Both the position numbers and the translations under genes were made by a program. 64,000 nucleotides of DNA, taken from NCBI RefSeq assembly GCF_009727055.1, contig NC_052350.1, positions 19,369,807 through 19,433,806 of the forward strand. Direction: 5' to 3'. The DNA is from Benincasa hispida. Lineage: Eukaryota > Streptophyta > Magnoliopsida > Cucurbitales > Cucurbitaceae. Shown here one piece after another: positions 25,870-38,223 of this stretch. Below the pieces are notes generated by a model, which worked only from the letters and a program-made list of their open reading frames with translations, made no database searches and was not told where the DNA came from. How positions within the stretch are numbered: the first letter of the stretch is position 1; every line of letters begins with the position of its first letter.

Positions 25870-28760
25870 TACCTACAACATTTACTACACGATGGAGTCC
25901 TCCAAGCGGTTCAAGACCCGAATCGCTCATGAACCGGTTTGCTCGATGAACAATATAATAGATAGGGTTATTCATTCTGATTTTTGTAAAGGCTTATCTC
26001 GGTCCATTAATCCTTTATTTATTACATATTTAATACAAGCGATGTTTTTTTTTTTTTTTTTAATATATCATATGGTATGCACATATAGATAAATCCCACC
26101 TTAGGTCATGCATATTCTCTTTATTATAAGTGTTATAATTTAGAGAAGCATGTTTTAATTTACATAAGTGCATGCTCATGCATCATATAATATAAGGGTT
26201 ATATTTATATATGCTTTATTTTTTTTAACGTTCTATTTATAAGCGTTATAAATACTTCGTTATGTGGGATGAGTGTTTTAGTTGTTTATTTTATAAATGG
26301 TTATAAAATGAAATTATAACTAAAATATTTAGTACAAGATTAATATGTAGCAAGTCTATCTATAGTAGACCTTTTGTCAAAGGCAGGTTTTGTCTAGGTT
26401 GGAGTATTTAATATGACGGCAACGGAACACCTCTACCTGGGAACCTACCTGAAAAAGTAATTTAGATAGATTTTATGCATGCATAAAAAATAAGGTCAGT
26501 CCATTAAAGAGTTTAATGTAACTACTTGGATTTCTTATTATTTATTTATTTCAAAGACAAAAGTTGTTTTTTAGCAAACTTTATAAATGACTTAGATCAT
26601 AATCAATAGCCGAATTGTCTGGGTTAATAAACCCCAAGGTAGAATATTCAGTGGGAGGTTATTGGGGCATTTGATGCTCCATTTTCACCTTTCGCGTTTC
26701 TCCCTCATAGTCCACACCGTGAGATCTACCCTCGACCTCGAGGCACCTTTGGCGTGTCCCCCCAACGGATGGTGTTTAGGTAGGTCAATATCAAGGTGGA
26801 TGGAGAGAGTGTTCATAGTAAGTGAGAGCGGGAAATGCGACAACATATCTCTCGGTCTCCCTCGTTGGATTGAATAAAGTTTCTGCGCATCGCCTTGTGG
26901 CACTCTGGGTGTGGCACCCTATAGGATGGTTGTTTTGCGTGTTTCTTTATTTGATCTCCTGTAAGAGGATAAAGTTACTTAGTCTCTTGTCCTAATATGT
27001 CTTTTTCCCTATGGTGAGCGCATTAGGGTAGGACTCTGGGGTCGAAAATGAGGGGTTACACTTACGCAGGATTGTTAAAGGTTAACTATTCTGGACCGAA
27101 CAAATGGTGGCTAGTAGGTTTAGTTCAAAGAGTTGGTTCTGCCTAATGGTAGATATGCAACAATTGTTAATGCATAGTAATGTTCATCATCTTAAGTTGC
27201 TCGAGTAATCCCAGCTCGCCACACTAACGCATCGCATACCTCTCGGTGGCCAGCTGCATGTCTATATCTCCATAGTGCATGGTTGCATCAAGCATAAGAC
27301 CGTGCCTATCTCTAGAAACAATGCATACTTTGCTTTAGTGTGTTCCATTACTTACCTTCTCAAGTAGTTAGATGCGGCTAATTAGCTTATAGACAAGCCT
27401 TGCAACAGCCCATCAACAAGCGTTGCTATAGCTTCACACCAAGCAAAAAAGATCAACTCACTATACCCACGCAACGCACACTTCTCGATGGGTTGCTACA
27501 TGCGTCCTATCTCTAGGCTATACGATTGAGTATGCGACCGCCTTTGATAACTAAACGATGAAGGTAAACAATGATAAGGATGAAGAAAATGGAGAAGATG
27601 GCGTTGAAGGAAATAAAATATGCATTGATTACAAAATGTAATACTGTCTTAAGCCAAAATGTAATACAATACAGAGATCAGAGAAAAAATGAAAGGTTAT
27701 GCGTCAAAGCTGCTGGTGGTGCCATGGATGGATGGTGGAGATGTCTCTCTCGAGCTTTATCTTCGATGAAAACTCCAGTCGTTACTTGGAATGGGTTGTG
27801 AAGGTGAAGAATCCTCAAAGAAAATCTCGTTCATGCTCTCATCTGTGATTGCAAGCATCCGCCTTAAGGCAGGAACTCGGATGCTTTGAAGTGAAAGTCC
27901 AAGGTGCTATTTATAGAACTTAAACGCCGACAACTTCATGATTGCGTTTTGCCTCACTACTACCTTTGTCGTGGTATGGGCAATATCAACATCATCTTAT
28001 CTTATTGATACTCTCAAGGTATGCATTTGTGCTTGTTTCTTTTGAGGTGCCAATGCATTCCATCTACCTTGCGAGTAGACTTCTATCAACCTGTGGATGC
28101 AACATTCTATGCGGCAAACTTATTAACTCATCTGGTCAACCTTGCGTCAATCTGGGTTCGACACATGCGATTAATTCCTGTAATATCTGCAAAAACGAAG
28201 ACTTTGACTCGGAATGACGCATGGTATAGGGTCAATGAGGATTTTTGGTGCTGATTGACACAAGCTCACTTTTCACATGAATTCTTAGTATTATCAACGC
28301 ATATTCTGCTTATTAGCCCTCATAATTCTAAGTAAAAGGCTACAATAGCTTGCATTTCTACGAGCTATCAATTATTTAGTCTCTTATCCTAATCTGTCTT
28401 TTTCCCTACGGTGAGCGCATTAGGGCGGGACTCTAGGGCCGAAAACGAGGGGTTACACTTACGCAAGATTGTTAAAGGTTAACTATTCTAGACTGAACAA
28501 ATGGTGGCTATTAGGTTTAGTTCCAAGAGTTGGTTTTGCCTAATGGTTGAAAATGTCTCATCCCAGTGAAGGGCCATCCGATTACCCCACCAGTGACGTT
28601 TGTCCTGCCTCACTGGGGCATTATTGCAAAATAGAAGTCTTTTCACTTAGGGTACTTGGAATTTATTTTGCTAAAAATTAATTGGTTAATTAAAATGTGG
28701 TTTTTGTAGAGTCTTGTAAAAGGTTATTCGTTTTTTTTTCAGCAACGGTTTTTATAACAT
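25870..28760 (+). other. C1 leader without coding sequence
   Basis: Untranslated leader typical of this family; the stretch 26640-27160 recurs in C2 at 47090-47580. It is interrupted by an LTR-like insert at about 27160-28370. Confidence 0.6.
27158..28372. mobile_element. LTR-like insert in the C1 leader, flanked by a 190-bp duplication
   Basis: A non-coding block beginning near TGGTAGATATGC and ending CTACGAGCTATCA. Composition and the final TTTCTACRAGYTATCA resemble the LTR ends of gypsy A and B. Copies of the same approximately 190-bp C1 leader sequence flank it on both sides (26965-27157 and 28373-28556). Confidence 0.5.
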
Positions 28761-29430
28761 CAGCCACTATCAATTTACTTAGCGCCGAAAAACTGAATGG
28801 CTAACACTATTCAAGTTGGAAACATATGCTCACGACGAAACTCATCATCGAGGATCTGAAGTTTGTCCTTATGGAGGAGTGTCCTCCTATTCCACCTTAG
28901 GACACTACTCGAAATGTTTGGGCAGAGTACGAGTGTTGGACATGGGCAAATAAGAAGGTCCGAGCCTATATTCTGGCCAGTCTTAGTGACGTGTTGGCCA
29001 AGAAACACGAGTCCATGGTTTTAGCTCGTAAGATCATGGAACCCCTGCAGGGAATGTTCAGACAGCCATCTGGACAGCTCAAGCATGAGGCTCTAAAACT
29101 CATCTTCAACTCTAAAATGGAGGAAGACACCTCTATTCGTGAACACGTGCTAAATATGATGGTCCACTTAAAACGTGGTGGAGATGAATGGGTCTAAAAT
29201 CGATGAGGGCAGTCAGGTTAGTATTATCCTGCATTCATTGCCGAAGAGCTTCCTCCACTTTGATAGCAATACGATTCTTAACAAAGTGGAATACTCCCTT
29301 ACCACTCTCCTCAACGAGTTGCAGACTTACCAATCCTTGCTGAAAAGTAAGAAGAAAAAGGGAAGTGAGGCAAATGTTGTCTCATCCTCTAAAATTTCTA
29401 TCGAGGTTCGACCTTAGGAAAAAATTCTTC
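28760..29430 (+). pseudogene. C1 gag (copia UBN2-type), broken
   Basis: Matches the C2 gag at 47780: LSAEKL, the KKHESMVLARKIMEPLQGMF block, KLIFNSKMEEDTSIREHV and SQVSIILHSLPKSF. A frameshift at about 29180 separates the two main pieces, and the expected start codon is lost. Gag would form the cytoplasmic virus-like particle of the retrotransposon. Confidence 0.85.
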
Positions 29431-30770
29431 ACCTTCAACTTCTAACTCTGGAAAGGGGAAGAAGAAGAAGGGTGGTAAAGGGAAAAGGAATGTGCCCACT
29501 AACCCGCCACCTGTCGCCCAGAAGAAGCATCCACCGTCGATTAAAAAAGAAAAATGTTTCCACTATAACCAGGATGGACACTGGAAGAGGAATTGTCCTC
29601 GTTATCTGAAGGAAAAGAAGGCTGACAAAGCTAAGACCAAGGCAAATAAAGATAAATATGATTTGCTTGTATTAGAAACTTGTTTAGTGGAGAATGATAA
29701 TTCTGCTCGGATATTAGATTCGGGCGCCACTAATCATGTATGTTCTTCTTTTTAGAGGATTAGATCCTGGCGACAGTTGGAGGCTGGTGAGATGATGATG
29801 CGAGTAGGCACCGGGCACGTCGTTTCAGCTGTGGCAGTGGGAGACATCCAGTTTATTTTACATCATAGGTTTCTTATATTAAAAGATGTCTTTGTAGTTC
29901 CTGAACTTAAAATGAACCTTATTTCTGTAAAGCGTCTGTTACAATACAATTATACTATTTCTTTTAAATTGAATAAAGCGTTTATTCGTAAGGATGGTGT
30001 TGAAATTTATGCATCTAACTAGAAAATAACTTGTATGTGCTAAGACCTTTAACCTTAAGTTCCCTTCATAACATAGAGATGTTTAAATTTGTCGTAACTC
30101 AATCTAAACATCAACGAGTTTCTCCAAAAGAAAATGCCCGACTGTGGCACATTCGATTGGGGCACATCAATCTCAATAGGATTGAGAGATTGGTGAAGAA
30201 TGGCCTTCTAAGCGAGTTAAAGGAAAATTCTTTACCAATGTGCGAATCTTGCCTTGAAGGTAAGATGAGTAAACGACCTTTTACTGGAAAAGGTTATCGA
30301 GCCAAAGAGGCTATTGAATTAGTACATTCTGACGTTTGTAGTCCTATGAATGTGCCAGCTCTAGGAGGCTATGAGTACTTTATCAGTTTTACTGATGATT
30401 ACTCGAGATATGGGTATGTCTATCTGATGCAACGAAAGTCTGAATCTTATGAAAAGTTCAAATTTTTTAAGGATGAAGTTGAAAAATGCTTTAGATAGAC
30501 GAATAAAAAACTTCAACCAGATCGAAGTGGAGAGTTTTTGGATTCTGTTCCAAGAATATTTATTAGAACATAGAATCGTTTCCCAACTCTCGACACTGGG
30601 TACACCTCAGCAAAATAGTGTAGTAGAGAGGAGAAACAAAACCTTGTTGGACATGGTTCGTTTGATAATGAGTTACGCTTCCTTACCATACTCGTTTTGG
30701 GGTTTCGCAGTGGAGACTGCGGTATACATTCTCAATTGTGTTCCCTCTAGAGTTGTGGAACGGGCGTAAA
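29430..30770 (+). pseudogene. C1 protease and integrase remnant
   Basis: In order: the CCHC zinc knuckle CFHYNQDGHWKRNCP (about 29555), the aspartic protease motif ARILDSGATNHVCS (about 29705), the GAG-pre-integrase block LWHIRLGHINLNRIERL (about 30140) with CESCLEGKMSKRPF (about 30240), then the integrase core with HSDVCSPMNVPALGGYEYF and FTDDYSRYGYVY. The second core half is in another frame: LSTLGTPQQNSVVERRNKTL (about 30590) and YSFWGFAVETAVYILN. Stops at about 29755, 30022 and 30498 and frameshifts kill it. Confidence 0.9.
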
Positions 30771-31500
30771 GCTAGTTTACGTCACTTCCACATATAAGGT
30801 TGCCCATGTGCTTGAGGCAAATTCCAAGAAATTGGAATCACGATCGAGGTTGTGCCTCTTTGTAGGCTACCCTAAAGGTACACGATGAGGATACTTTTAT
30901 GATCCATCTGAAAACAAGGTATTTGTTTTCACGAACGCTACTTTCCTGGAGGAGGATCATATCAGGGAGTACAGTCCATATAGTAAAGTCGTGTTAAGTG
31001 AGATTTCCAAAGAAACTACTGAAACTTCAACAAGAGTTGTTGAAGGACCTGATTCATCAACCAGAATTGTTGATTATAGTTTATCTGGTAGGTCGGTTCT
31101 ACCTCAAGAGTCAAGGGAACGTCGACGTAGTGGGAGGGTTACGAAGCCGCCTAATCGCTATCTAGGTTTCAGGAAAATCCTAGCTATGGTGACAGATGGT
31201 GACGTTGAGGATCCGTTGTCCTATAAAAGGGCAATGGAGAATGTTTACCAGGATGAATGGGTCAAAGCCAAGATGGAGTCGATGTACTTCAACTCGATAT
31301 GGAATCTTGTAGATCAGCCTGATGGGGTAAGACCTCTAGGTTGTAAATAGATCTACAAGCGCAAACAGGGTGCTGATGGGATGGTGCAAATCTTCAAGGC
31401 TCGACTTATGGCAAAGGGTTATACGCAGGTGGAGGAAGTCGACTATGAGGAAACTTTCTCACTTGTTGCCATGTTAAAGTCAATCTACATGATACTGCAT
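30770..31500 (+). pseudogene. C1 reverse transcriptase N-terminal remnant
   Basis: The linker with RRSGRVTKPPNRYLGF (about 31115) leads into the RT start KRAMENVYQDEWVKAKMESM. The RPLGCK-stop-IYKRKQG block shows a TAG where tryptophan is usual. The frame ends in MAKGYTQVEEVDYEETFSLV. The catalytic palm and RNase H are deleted; after 31500 only the element's 3' tail remains. Confidence 0.85.
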
Positions 31501-31723
31501 TGAGGTGACATGATTGGCACGAAGATCACCTCGGAGAAAAATGTTGTTGATCCGTTTATGAAGACTTTCACAGCTACAGTGTTTGAGGGTCACCTTCAGA
31601 GCATGGGTCTACGGGACCGCCCACAGCTGGACCAAGGCAAGTCAGAGATTTTGTTGCATTGGGTTTTTATTCCCTAGTTTATTGTTTTGTGTCTGTTTAC
31701 TTGTACTCCCCATTTCACTTTAG

Positions 31724-31737
31724 GACAACTGGGAGAT
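31724..31737 (+). promoter_or_regulatory. polypurine tract of C1
   Basis: ACAACTGGGAGAT directly before the 3' LTR TGTTGGG, the usual copia plus-strand primer position. Confidence 0.7.
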
Positions 31738-32229
31738 TGTTGGGATTTTTGCCCTAAACTCTCGTGTCTAGTAGTTTGTAAACAACATTGTACGAACACT
31801 TAAGCATGTATCCCTTGTTGTCTTTATGTAACTTAAGCAAGTATGTAGTGACATACAAGTGGATCATGTTTTAAGTGACAACAAAAATGGTCTGTAATAT
31901 ATGAATATAGGAGGGAAACTTTATCCTGGTAACACTACGAATGCGGCCTACTGTCTGGAATAGTTACAAATGTTGTGACTTGTCACAGATGGTCTGATCC
32001 TGATCATTTGTGTAGGGGACATGTGAGCAGGGGCGCCCTATACAAAGAGTTTATATAAGACTTAACCTCGAAATGTTAACGTTTCGTCATATAACTCTGT
32101 TCATGACTGAGACTTCACTTCACTAAGATGACCATAGGTAACATAACCTCAATTCTGAGTGAGTTGGGAACTTTTGCGATTGAGGGCGGTCCTTTGATTT
32201 GCATGGGTGCGAGTGGCCAGAACGCCGAC
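31738..32229 (+). repeat. 3' LTR of C1, first part
   Basis: Matches the C1 5' LTR from its first base (TGTTGGGATTTTTGCCC) until the CCGAC target site, where gypsy A interrupts it. Confidence 0.88.
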
Positions 32230-33243
32230 TGGTGCTTAATTTTATGAAGTGGAAATGTGGGTGATATGCGTTGATGAAATTGCGTTGAGCACTCAAGTTT
32301 TCTCAACGGAATCTAAGTGTAAATTCCACTGAGTTTCCTATCAGTCCAGGGTCGAACTTAGGGACTTGTGAAAACAGGTTGCGTTGGTAATTTTTAGGAA
32401 AACTTTGCGGTAATCGGTAACTCAATTAATTGTTGGTTTGTTGTTGATTGCGTTAATGAAAAATAAACAAATGCGGCAGATTTGAGAAAAGTCAGTTGTG
32501 GGATAGATGCATTGAGTATGCGGTGAACGTGTTGAGAAGGTCTTAGCTAGCGTCACTTGGGAATGCGTCAAACTATGCGATCATGCTTCAACCATGCACA
32601 ACAAGTTATTTTCCAATGCAAATGCGATGCTCATAAGTCTAGGACGCATGTGTTGAATGCAAAAGTATCCATGGAGCTTATTCCTAAGTCTCTACTCTTT
32701 TCCTATGCGATGATGCAAATGCATAAAGGCAAGGTGACCACACACAATCATATCCTATCTCTAGGATGCATGCGATGCGTTAATAGCAAACAATGTTTAT
32801 TCTAAGCTCCCATCTCTTGATTATATGTTCTGATCTGGCTCTCTCGAGCCTAGATTCTAACCTGACCTTCCCAAGCCTAGATCCTGTCCTTAGACTATCC
32901 TCTCGAGTATCTCTAATGGACGGATGAAGCATACATAATACAAGATAATCGCATAAAGTGAAGATTCCCTAGTTGTGCTAGCTAAATGTTTCTCAACCCA
33001 TTCAACTGATTTAGCCACTCATGCATAAATAACAGAGAATGAACAAATATAGAGAAGTCGATTCCATTTCGATAAATGAGTGGAGTACAAAATAACAACA
33101 GAAGTTAAAGGTAGAGAGCCTGGTAGCAATTCCTTACTGACCGAGGTTTTTACACTGTAAATCTCTATTCGGTTCCAAAGATATTCCTGCTTCTGTAGGC
33201 GTTGGCCCTCTCTCTGTCCTTGAGGCTTCCGACGCTCTCTCAA
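32230..33243 (-). repeat. 3' LTR of gypsy A, truncated
   Basis: Aligns closely with 36570 to about 37600 and then stops. Roughly 600 bp of the LTR end nearest the internal region is missing. Confidence 0.75.
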
Positions 33244-34370
33244 GAAAATTTTCTACTAGAGTGTCAAATGATTTTATCCTTGCATATTTCTTGACATTAT
33301 TATTTTTTCTGACCTTGTGTTGATCCACGTGTGTCATGCAGACATCCAACTACGAGTAGTGCACTCTTTCTCATACCAAACTCATGCCTACTTGGCAGTG
33401 GAGTTGCGGTCATTTATTTATACGTTGATCCTGGTGACTTACTTTCGTTTTGGCTTGCCCCCACGTGTGTCATGCGAATATCCAACTACGGGTAAGTGCC
33501 TTTCACAACTTAACTCTTATCAATATGGGTTTCCCATTACATTGACAGTGGAATTGTTATTCTCAAAATTTTTCTCTCATTTTCTTTTCTTTTCTTTTTT
33601 CTTTTTAAATAGCAAGGTCTAAAATAAATACCTCACCCCCAAATTTAAAATTTAGCAATGTCCTTATTGCCAAAAGATTGGAATAAGTCATGCGATGTTT
33701 TTAGAAAGCTTTGTAAAGAGAGTTTGAAAGAAAGCTAGCAAACCCCTAACTTCTAGAAATATTTCATGAGGTGATTATCTTAGAGTTAAGTTGACTCTAG
33801 TATTTACGAAAGGAATAGAAGCATGTTTTTCATAATTGAAATCATACTTGGCAAAGAAACAGCATGCGGCGACTTACTAAATTTATCCATATCAAATAAT
33901 TGTGGTAATCAAAGAGGATGCGGTGATAAAATGTTTAAAACTAAAATGCGATGCGATAGCGCAAAATTTGAAATAAAGATAAGGAAGAATACATCTCAAA
34001 TTTGCGTTGTCGCCCGCATTGTGTATTAATGCATCCTTCTTTGCGGCGATCTATCTTCTTTGGATTGTGGTGACGACATAGAGTAAGTTGCTTCTTCGCG
34101 TATCATCTCCGCAATCCAACACCTCGATCGTTGCAAGAAAAACAGAGAAAGGGTCAAATAATTTTAAACAAAACAACATTCTTGTACCGTAAATTTTTTT
34201 GTGTAATAAGAAAAGTGCAGATACATAAAGTAATTGCGATAATAGATAATAACGAGCATGATAAATGTTCATGAAGTATTGATGCAGGAAAAAGGATAGT
34301 CAAAAGAGTTGCGTCCCTGATGAGGTTGAATCATAATAACTCAGGGACCGCTTATTCCAAGCTGGGTTGT
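33244..34370 (-). other. 3' internal region of gypsy A, non-coding
   Basis: No coding domain seen. CGTTTTGGCTTGCCCCCACG and CATCCAACTACG at 33440-33500 also occur in gypsy B at 53290-53500, showing that A and B share this region. Confidence 0.6.
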
Positions 34371-35189
34371 TTACATCCACGGTGGCTTTTCCCTCTTTTC
34401 TTTGTCCTCTGGGATATTTACTGCCTTAATCTGGAGTCTTTCCCCATGAATATTCATTACAATCTCCCCGTTGCACACATCAATTTGAGCGCGACCAGTT
34501 GAAAGGAGTGGTAGTCCCAATATGATGTGCGCATCTTCATCCACTTTATAATCCAAAATGAGGATGTCTACCGGTAAGATGACTTTATCAATTGAGATTG
34601 CGGCATTTCTCAGCTCCCCTTCAGGATGTATTCGAGATCTGTCCACAAGTAGGGGAGTTTCTTTTGTGGGCATGAGTGTGCCAATACTCAATCGTTGGAA
34701 GATTGATAATGGAATTATGTTTATGCTTGCCCTAAGATCGCATATTGCTTGGCCGTTGTAGACCTCTCCGATGGAGCATGGTATCATAAAGATTCCTGGG
34801 TCGCCCATTTTTGGTGGGATCATAACATTTTGCATTGCAGCCACTGTTGCGATATTTTCTTCCTCATTTTGTTTCTTTTTCAATATTTGCGGAGCTACTT
34901 GTGACTGAACTTCTTCTATCTCAAGATCTAGAAGCTTAAGGGTGGACGCAACTTCAGGGTCTATTTTCTTGGGCTTTTTCAAACTATAGGTCAACGGGTC
35001 TTCGGTTATCACAACATTCAAGGTGGTCGCAATGGGCTTCTCCCCTACTTCCGCGGTCATGTTGTCGCTTAGCAAGGAGACTGCTAAGCATTGTTCCTTT
35101 CTGGTACCCTCAGCATTGCGAGGGAGCTCAGTTGAGCTCGACAACGCTCCTTGTGGTCTATTTTTTAGCTCACCCACAATTTGTCCCAT
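34371..35189 (-). CDS. gypsy A retropepsin-like protease region (open 272-codon frame)
   Basis: The longest uninterrupted frame of this element. A linker (SLKKPKKIDPEVASTLKLLD) leads to the aspartic protease-like fold with PGIFMIPCSIGEVYNGQAIC, then DLRASINIIPLSIFQRL and ILGLPLLSTGRAQIDV. The catalytic triplet region is usually DLGAS; here it reads DLRAS, so activity is doubtful. The frame ends without a reverse transcriptase. Confidence 0.75.
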   Translation of the reverse strand: MGQIVGELKNRPQGALSSSTELPRNAEGTRKEQCLAVSLLSDNMTAEVGEKPIATTLNVVITEDPLTYSLKKPKKIDPEVASTLKLLDLEIEEVQSQVAPQILKKKQNEEENIATVAAMQNVMIPPKMGDPGIFMIPCSIGEVYNGQAICDLRASINIIPLSIFQRLSIGTLMPTKETPLLVDRSRIHPEGELRNAAISIDKVILPVDILILDYKVDEDAHIILGLPLLSTGRAQIDVCNGEIVMNIHGERLQIKAVNIPEDKEKREKPPWM

Positions 35190-35225
35190 TTGAATTTCAA
35201 GATTTATAATGGATGTAGCTTGATT

Positions 35226-35543
35226 CTAAAGCACTGATTCGTTTTTCTCAATGTACTGCATCAACAAGCTTTCTAAGGACGAAGATTGCGGTGTTTGAGA
35301 GTTGCTAACTTGGCTATGCACTGGACCGTTTGTTTGCGGAAAAAATTTGGCTGGCCCTCCTTTTTGTGCCACAGGTTGAAAGCTTTGTTGTTGATTTTTC
35401 CATGCAAAATTTGGGTGGTTTTGCCACCCGGGGTTATATGTATCAGAATATGGATTATTTCTCATGAAGCATACTGACTGCGGGTTTGTTGGGCATTCTT
35501 CCATCAGGTGAGCATCTCCGCAAATGACACAACTTGCGGTCAT
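35226..35543 (-). pseudogene. gypsy A gag C-terminus with zinc knuckle
   Basis: CVICGDAHLMEECPTNPQS is a CCHC-like knuckle, followed by NPYSDTYNPGWQNHPNFAW, a segment common in Athila-type gag proteins. Confidence 0.75.
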
Positions 35544-35589
35544 TTGAACAATTGTGTTGACCTGCCCTTTCTTTGCTCACGTGTTATTA

Positions 35590-36480
35590 ATTGCGATGCC
35601 TTGTATCAAACTTATCATCGTAGTCATTTGATTTTGCAAGGAGGCGATGGCCCCATTGATTGCGTCATTATCTTTAATTCTTAATCTCTGATCGCTTTCC
35701 CTCCAATCCTCGTGATTTTTGGAAATGCGATCAAGTATACTTTTTGCCTCCTCATATGTTTTGTCGAGCTGACCACCAGCTGCTGCCGCATTGGCAGCGG
35801 TCTGCGAAGAGGGATTCAGTCCTTAGTAAAAGATCTCCATCTGCAGGCAATCTGGTAAGCCATTATGTGGACAGTTTCTTACCAACCGTTTGAACCTCGC
35901 CCAAGCATCGCTGAGAGATTCGTTTGTTCAAAATTTGTTATTAATTTCCTTTTCCTAGCATTCTCGGTTGGTGGGAAATACTTCTTCATAAACTTTTCCA
36001 CCACCTGTTCCTACGAAGTTATCTCCCCCGGTTCAAGAGAATATGCCCATTTTCTTGCCTAATCGCATCAGGAAAATGGGAACAGAGTGAGTCGAACTTC
36101 CTCAGTGGAGATATTTGGGAACACAAAAGTGTTGCAGATTTCTATGAAGCTCCGGAGGTGGGCGTGTGGGTCTTCGCCACGCCTTCCTCCAAACTGTCCA
36201 ACAGCCTGGATCATCTGCAACACTACCGGCTTCATTTCAAACCTCGATCCATCTAATGTCAGTCTCATGATTCCTGGAGAGAAATCATAGAGATTAGGCG
36301 ACGCATAGTCCCGAATGGGTCTATTGCGGTCATTTGCCAAAAGGATGGGGTTGGCCATAATATTGTTCGCGTTAGCGGCCTTTGTTGCCGGTTGCTCCTC
36401 CATTCTTGGAGTTCTGTCTTGTTATTGGCGGTTGTCTCTCAGTCTTCGTCTGAACATCCTCTCAATCTCCGGGTTGTAAT
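35590..36480 (-). pseudogene. gag of gypsy A
   Basis: Begins near MEEQPATKAANANNIMANP (about 36403). SPNLYDFSPGIMRLTLDG, VVLQMIQAVGQFGG and EDPHAHLRSFIEICNTF are hallmark Athila-type gag blocks, followed by the retrotransposon gag core in other frames. It is broken by a stop after about 110 codons and by several later changes. Confidence 0.8.
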
Positions 36481-36542
36481 TTGCCAGAGATGAGTGTCTG
36501 CAAAGAAATCAAAAAAATTATCGTTAGTACACTATTTTGCCG

Positions 36543-36565
36543 AAGTCCCAGGCAATGGCGCCAAA
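36543..36565 (-). promoter_or_regulatory. primer-binding site of gypsy A
   Basis: On the minus strand TTTGGCGCCATTGCCTGGGA lies next to the 5' LTR. It resembles the TGGCGCCGTTGCCGGGG primer site of Athila/Tat elements. Confidence 0.7.
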
Positions 36566-36569
36566 AACT

Positions 36570-38223
36570 TGATGCTTAATTTTATGAAGTGGAAATGTGG
36601 GTGATATGCGTTGATGAAATTGCGTTGAGCACTCAAGTTTCCTCAGTGTAATCCAAGTGTAAATTCCACTGAGTTTCCTGTAAGTCCAGGGTCGAACTCA
36701 GGGACTTGTGAAAACAGGTTGCATTGGTAATTTTTAGGAAAACTTTGCGGTAACCGGTAACTCAATTAATTATTGGTTTTTTGTTGATTGCGTTAATGAA
36801 AAGTAAACAAATGCAGCAGATTCGAGAAAACTCAGTTGTGGGATAGATGCACTGAATATGTGGTGAACGGGTTGAGAAGGTCTTAGCTAGCATTACTTGG
36901 GATTGCGTCAAACTATGCGATCATGCTACAACCATGCACAGCAAGTCATTTTCCAAAGAAAATGCGATGCTTGTAAGTCTAGGACGCATCTGTTGAATGC
37001 AAAAATGTCCATAGAGCTTATTCCTAAGTCTCTACTCTTTTCTTATGCGATGATGCAAATGCATAAAGGCAAAGTGACCACACACAATCATATCCTATCT
37101 CTAGGATGCATGCGATGTGTTAATAGCAAACAATGCTTATTTCTAAGCTCCCATCTCTTGATTATGCATTTTAATCTGGCTTTCCCGAGTCTAGATTCTA
37201 ATCTGACCTTCCCAAGCCTAGATCTTATCCTTAGACTACCCTCCCGAGTATCTCTAATAGACGAATGAAGCATACATAATACAAGATAATCACATAAAGT
37301 GAAGATTCCCTAGTTGTGCTAACTAAATGCTTCTAAACCTATTCAACTGATTTAGCTACTCATGCGTAAATAACAAGAGTGAACATATATAGAGAAGTCG
37401 ATTCCATTTCAATAAATGAGTGGAGTACAAAATAACAATGGAAGTTAAAGGTAGAGAACCTTGTAACAATTCCTTGCTGATTGAGGCCTTTACACGTAAA
37501 TCTCTATTTGGTTCCAAAGTTGTTCCTGCTTCCGCAAGCGTCAGCCCTTTCTCTGTCCTTAAAACTTTTAGCGCTCTCCCAAGATTACCAGAGCGATCTG
37601 TCGGCACAACCTCCTCTCTCGCGTCTGCGTTAAAAATGAAAATAAATCTAAGAACAAGGCTAAACTATGAATAGACTTCTAAAGTGGTGGAACGTGAACC
37701 CCTTTTCTGCAGGATGCCTCTAGTATTTATAGACATCAAGGTGAACGGCGACTTCTCTCTCATGATTGAATAGATGGGATGACTTTAATTCCCTTGACTG
37801 ATGTGCTGAATATTTGTCACCGAAAAGCTGAATGGACTTGTATCGTTAACGGCTGTCAACTTAATTCGGATTCGACTATCATCAACTTTCTGTCCCATCG
37901 CGATTAATTGGCCTTTCATCCAGTTGCACTAAACAAGTTGCGACAATCCTTCTTGGACGAATATTTGCAAACACGATCACCACAAAGCCTTGTGGTAATG
38001 CTGTGCTCGACCAATGATTTCCTATGATCGCAATTTCTGCCTTGCGTCAACGCATATTCTGCATAAAAATACAAAAGTCAACTGTTCCTATGCGATGAAC
38101 ACATGCGACTGCAATATTATGAAATTGATGCTTAATGGACACAATTTAACATATTTTATCAATGCAAGCCAACATTGTTTAAGAACTTGGCACTATGATA
38201 ACGTGCATTTCTGCCCATTATCA
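36570..38223 (-). repeat. 5' LTR of gypsy A (1,654 bp)
   Basis: Plus-strand reading begins TGATGCTTAATTTTATG and ends CCCATTATCA. It aligns with 32230 onward. Confidence 0.85.

Larger units (their letters stand above)
32230..38223 (-). mobile_element. gypsy-type element A with gag and protease only
   Basis: A 5,994-bp element in the C1 3' LTR, flanked by the perfect 5-bp duplication CCGAC (32225-32229 and 38224-38228). It has TG...CA ends. On the minus strand: 5' LTR 38223-36570, primer-binding site, gag, zinc knuckle and protease, then a truncated 3' LTR. No reverse transcriptase, RNase H or integrase is present. The gag style and PBS point to the Athila/Tat group. It fits the description of non-autonomous gag-only LTR elements. 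Confidence 0.85.
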
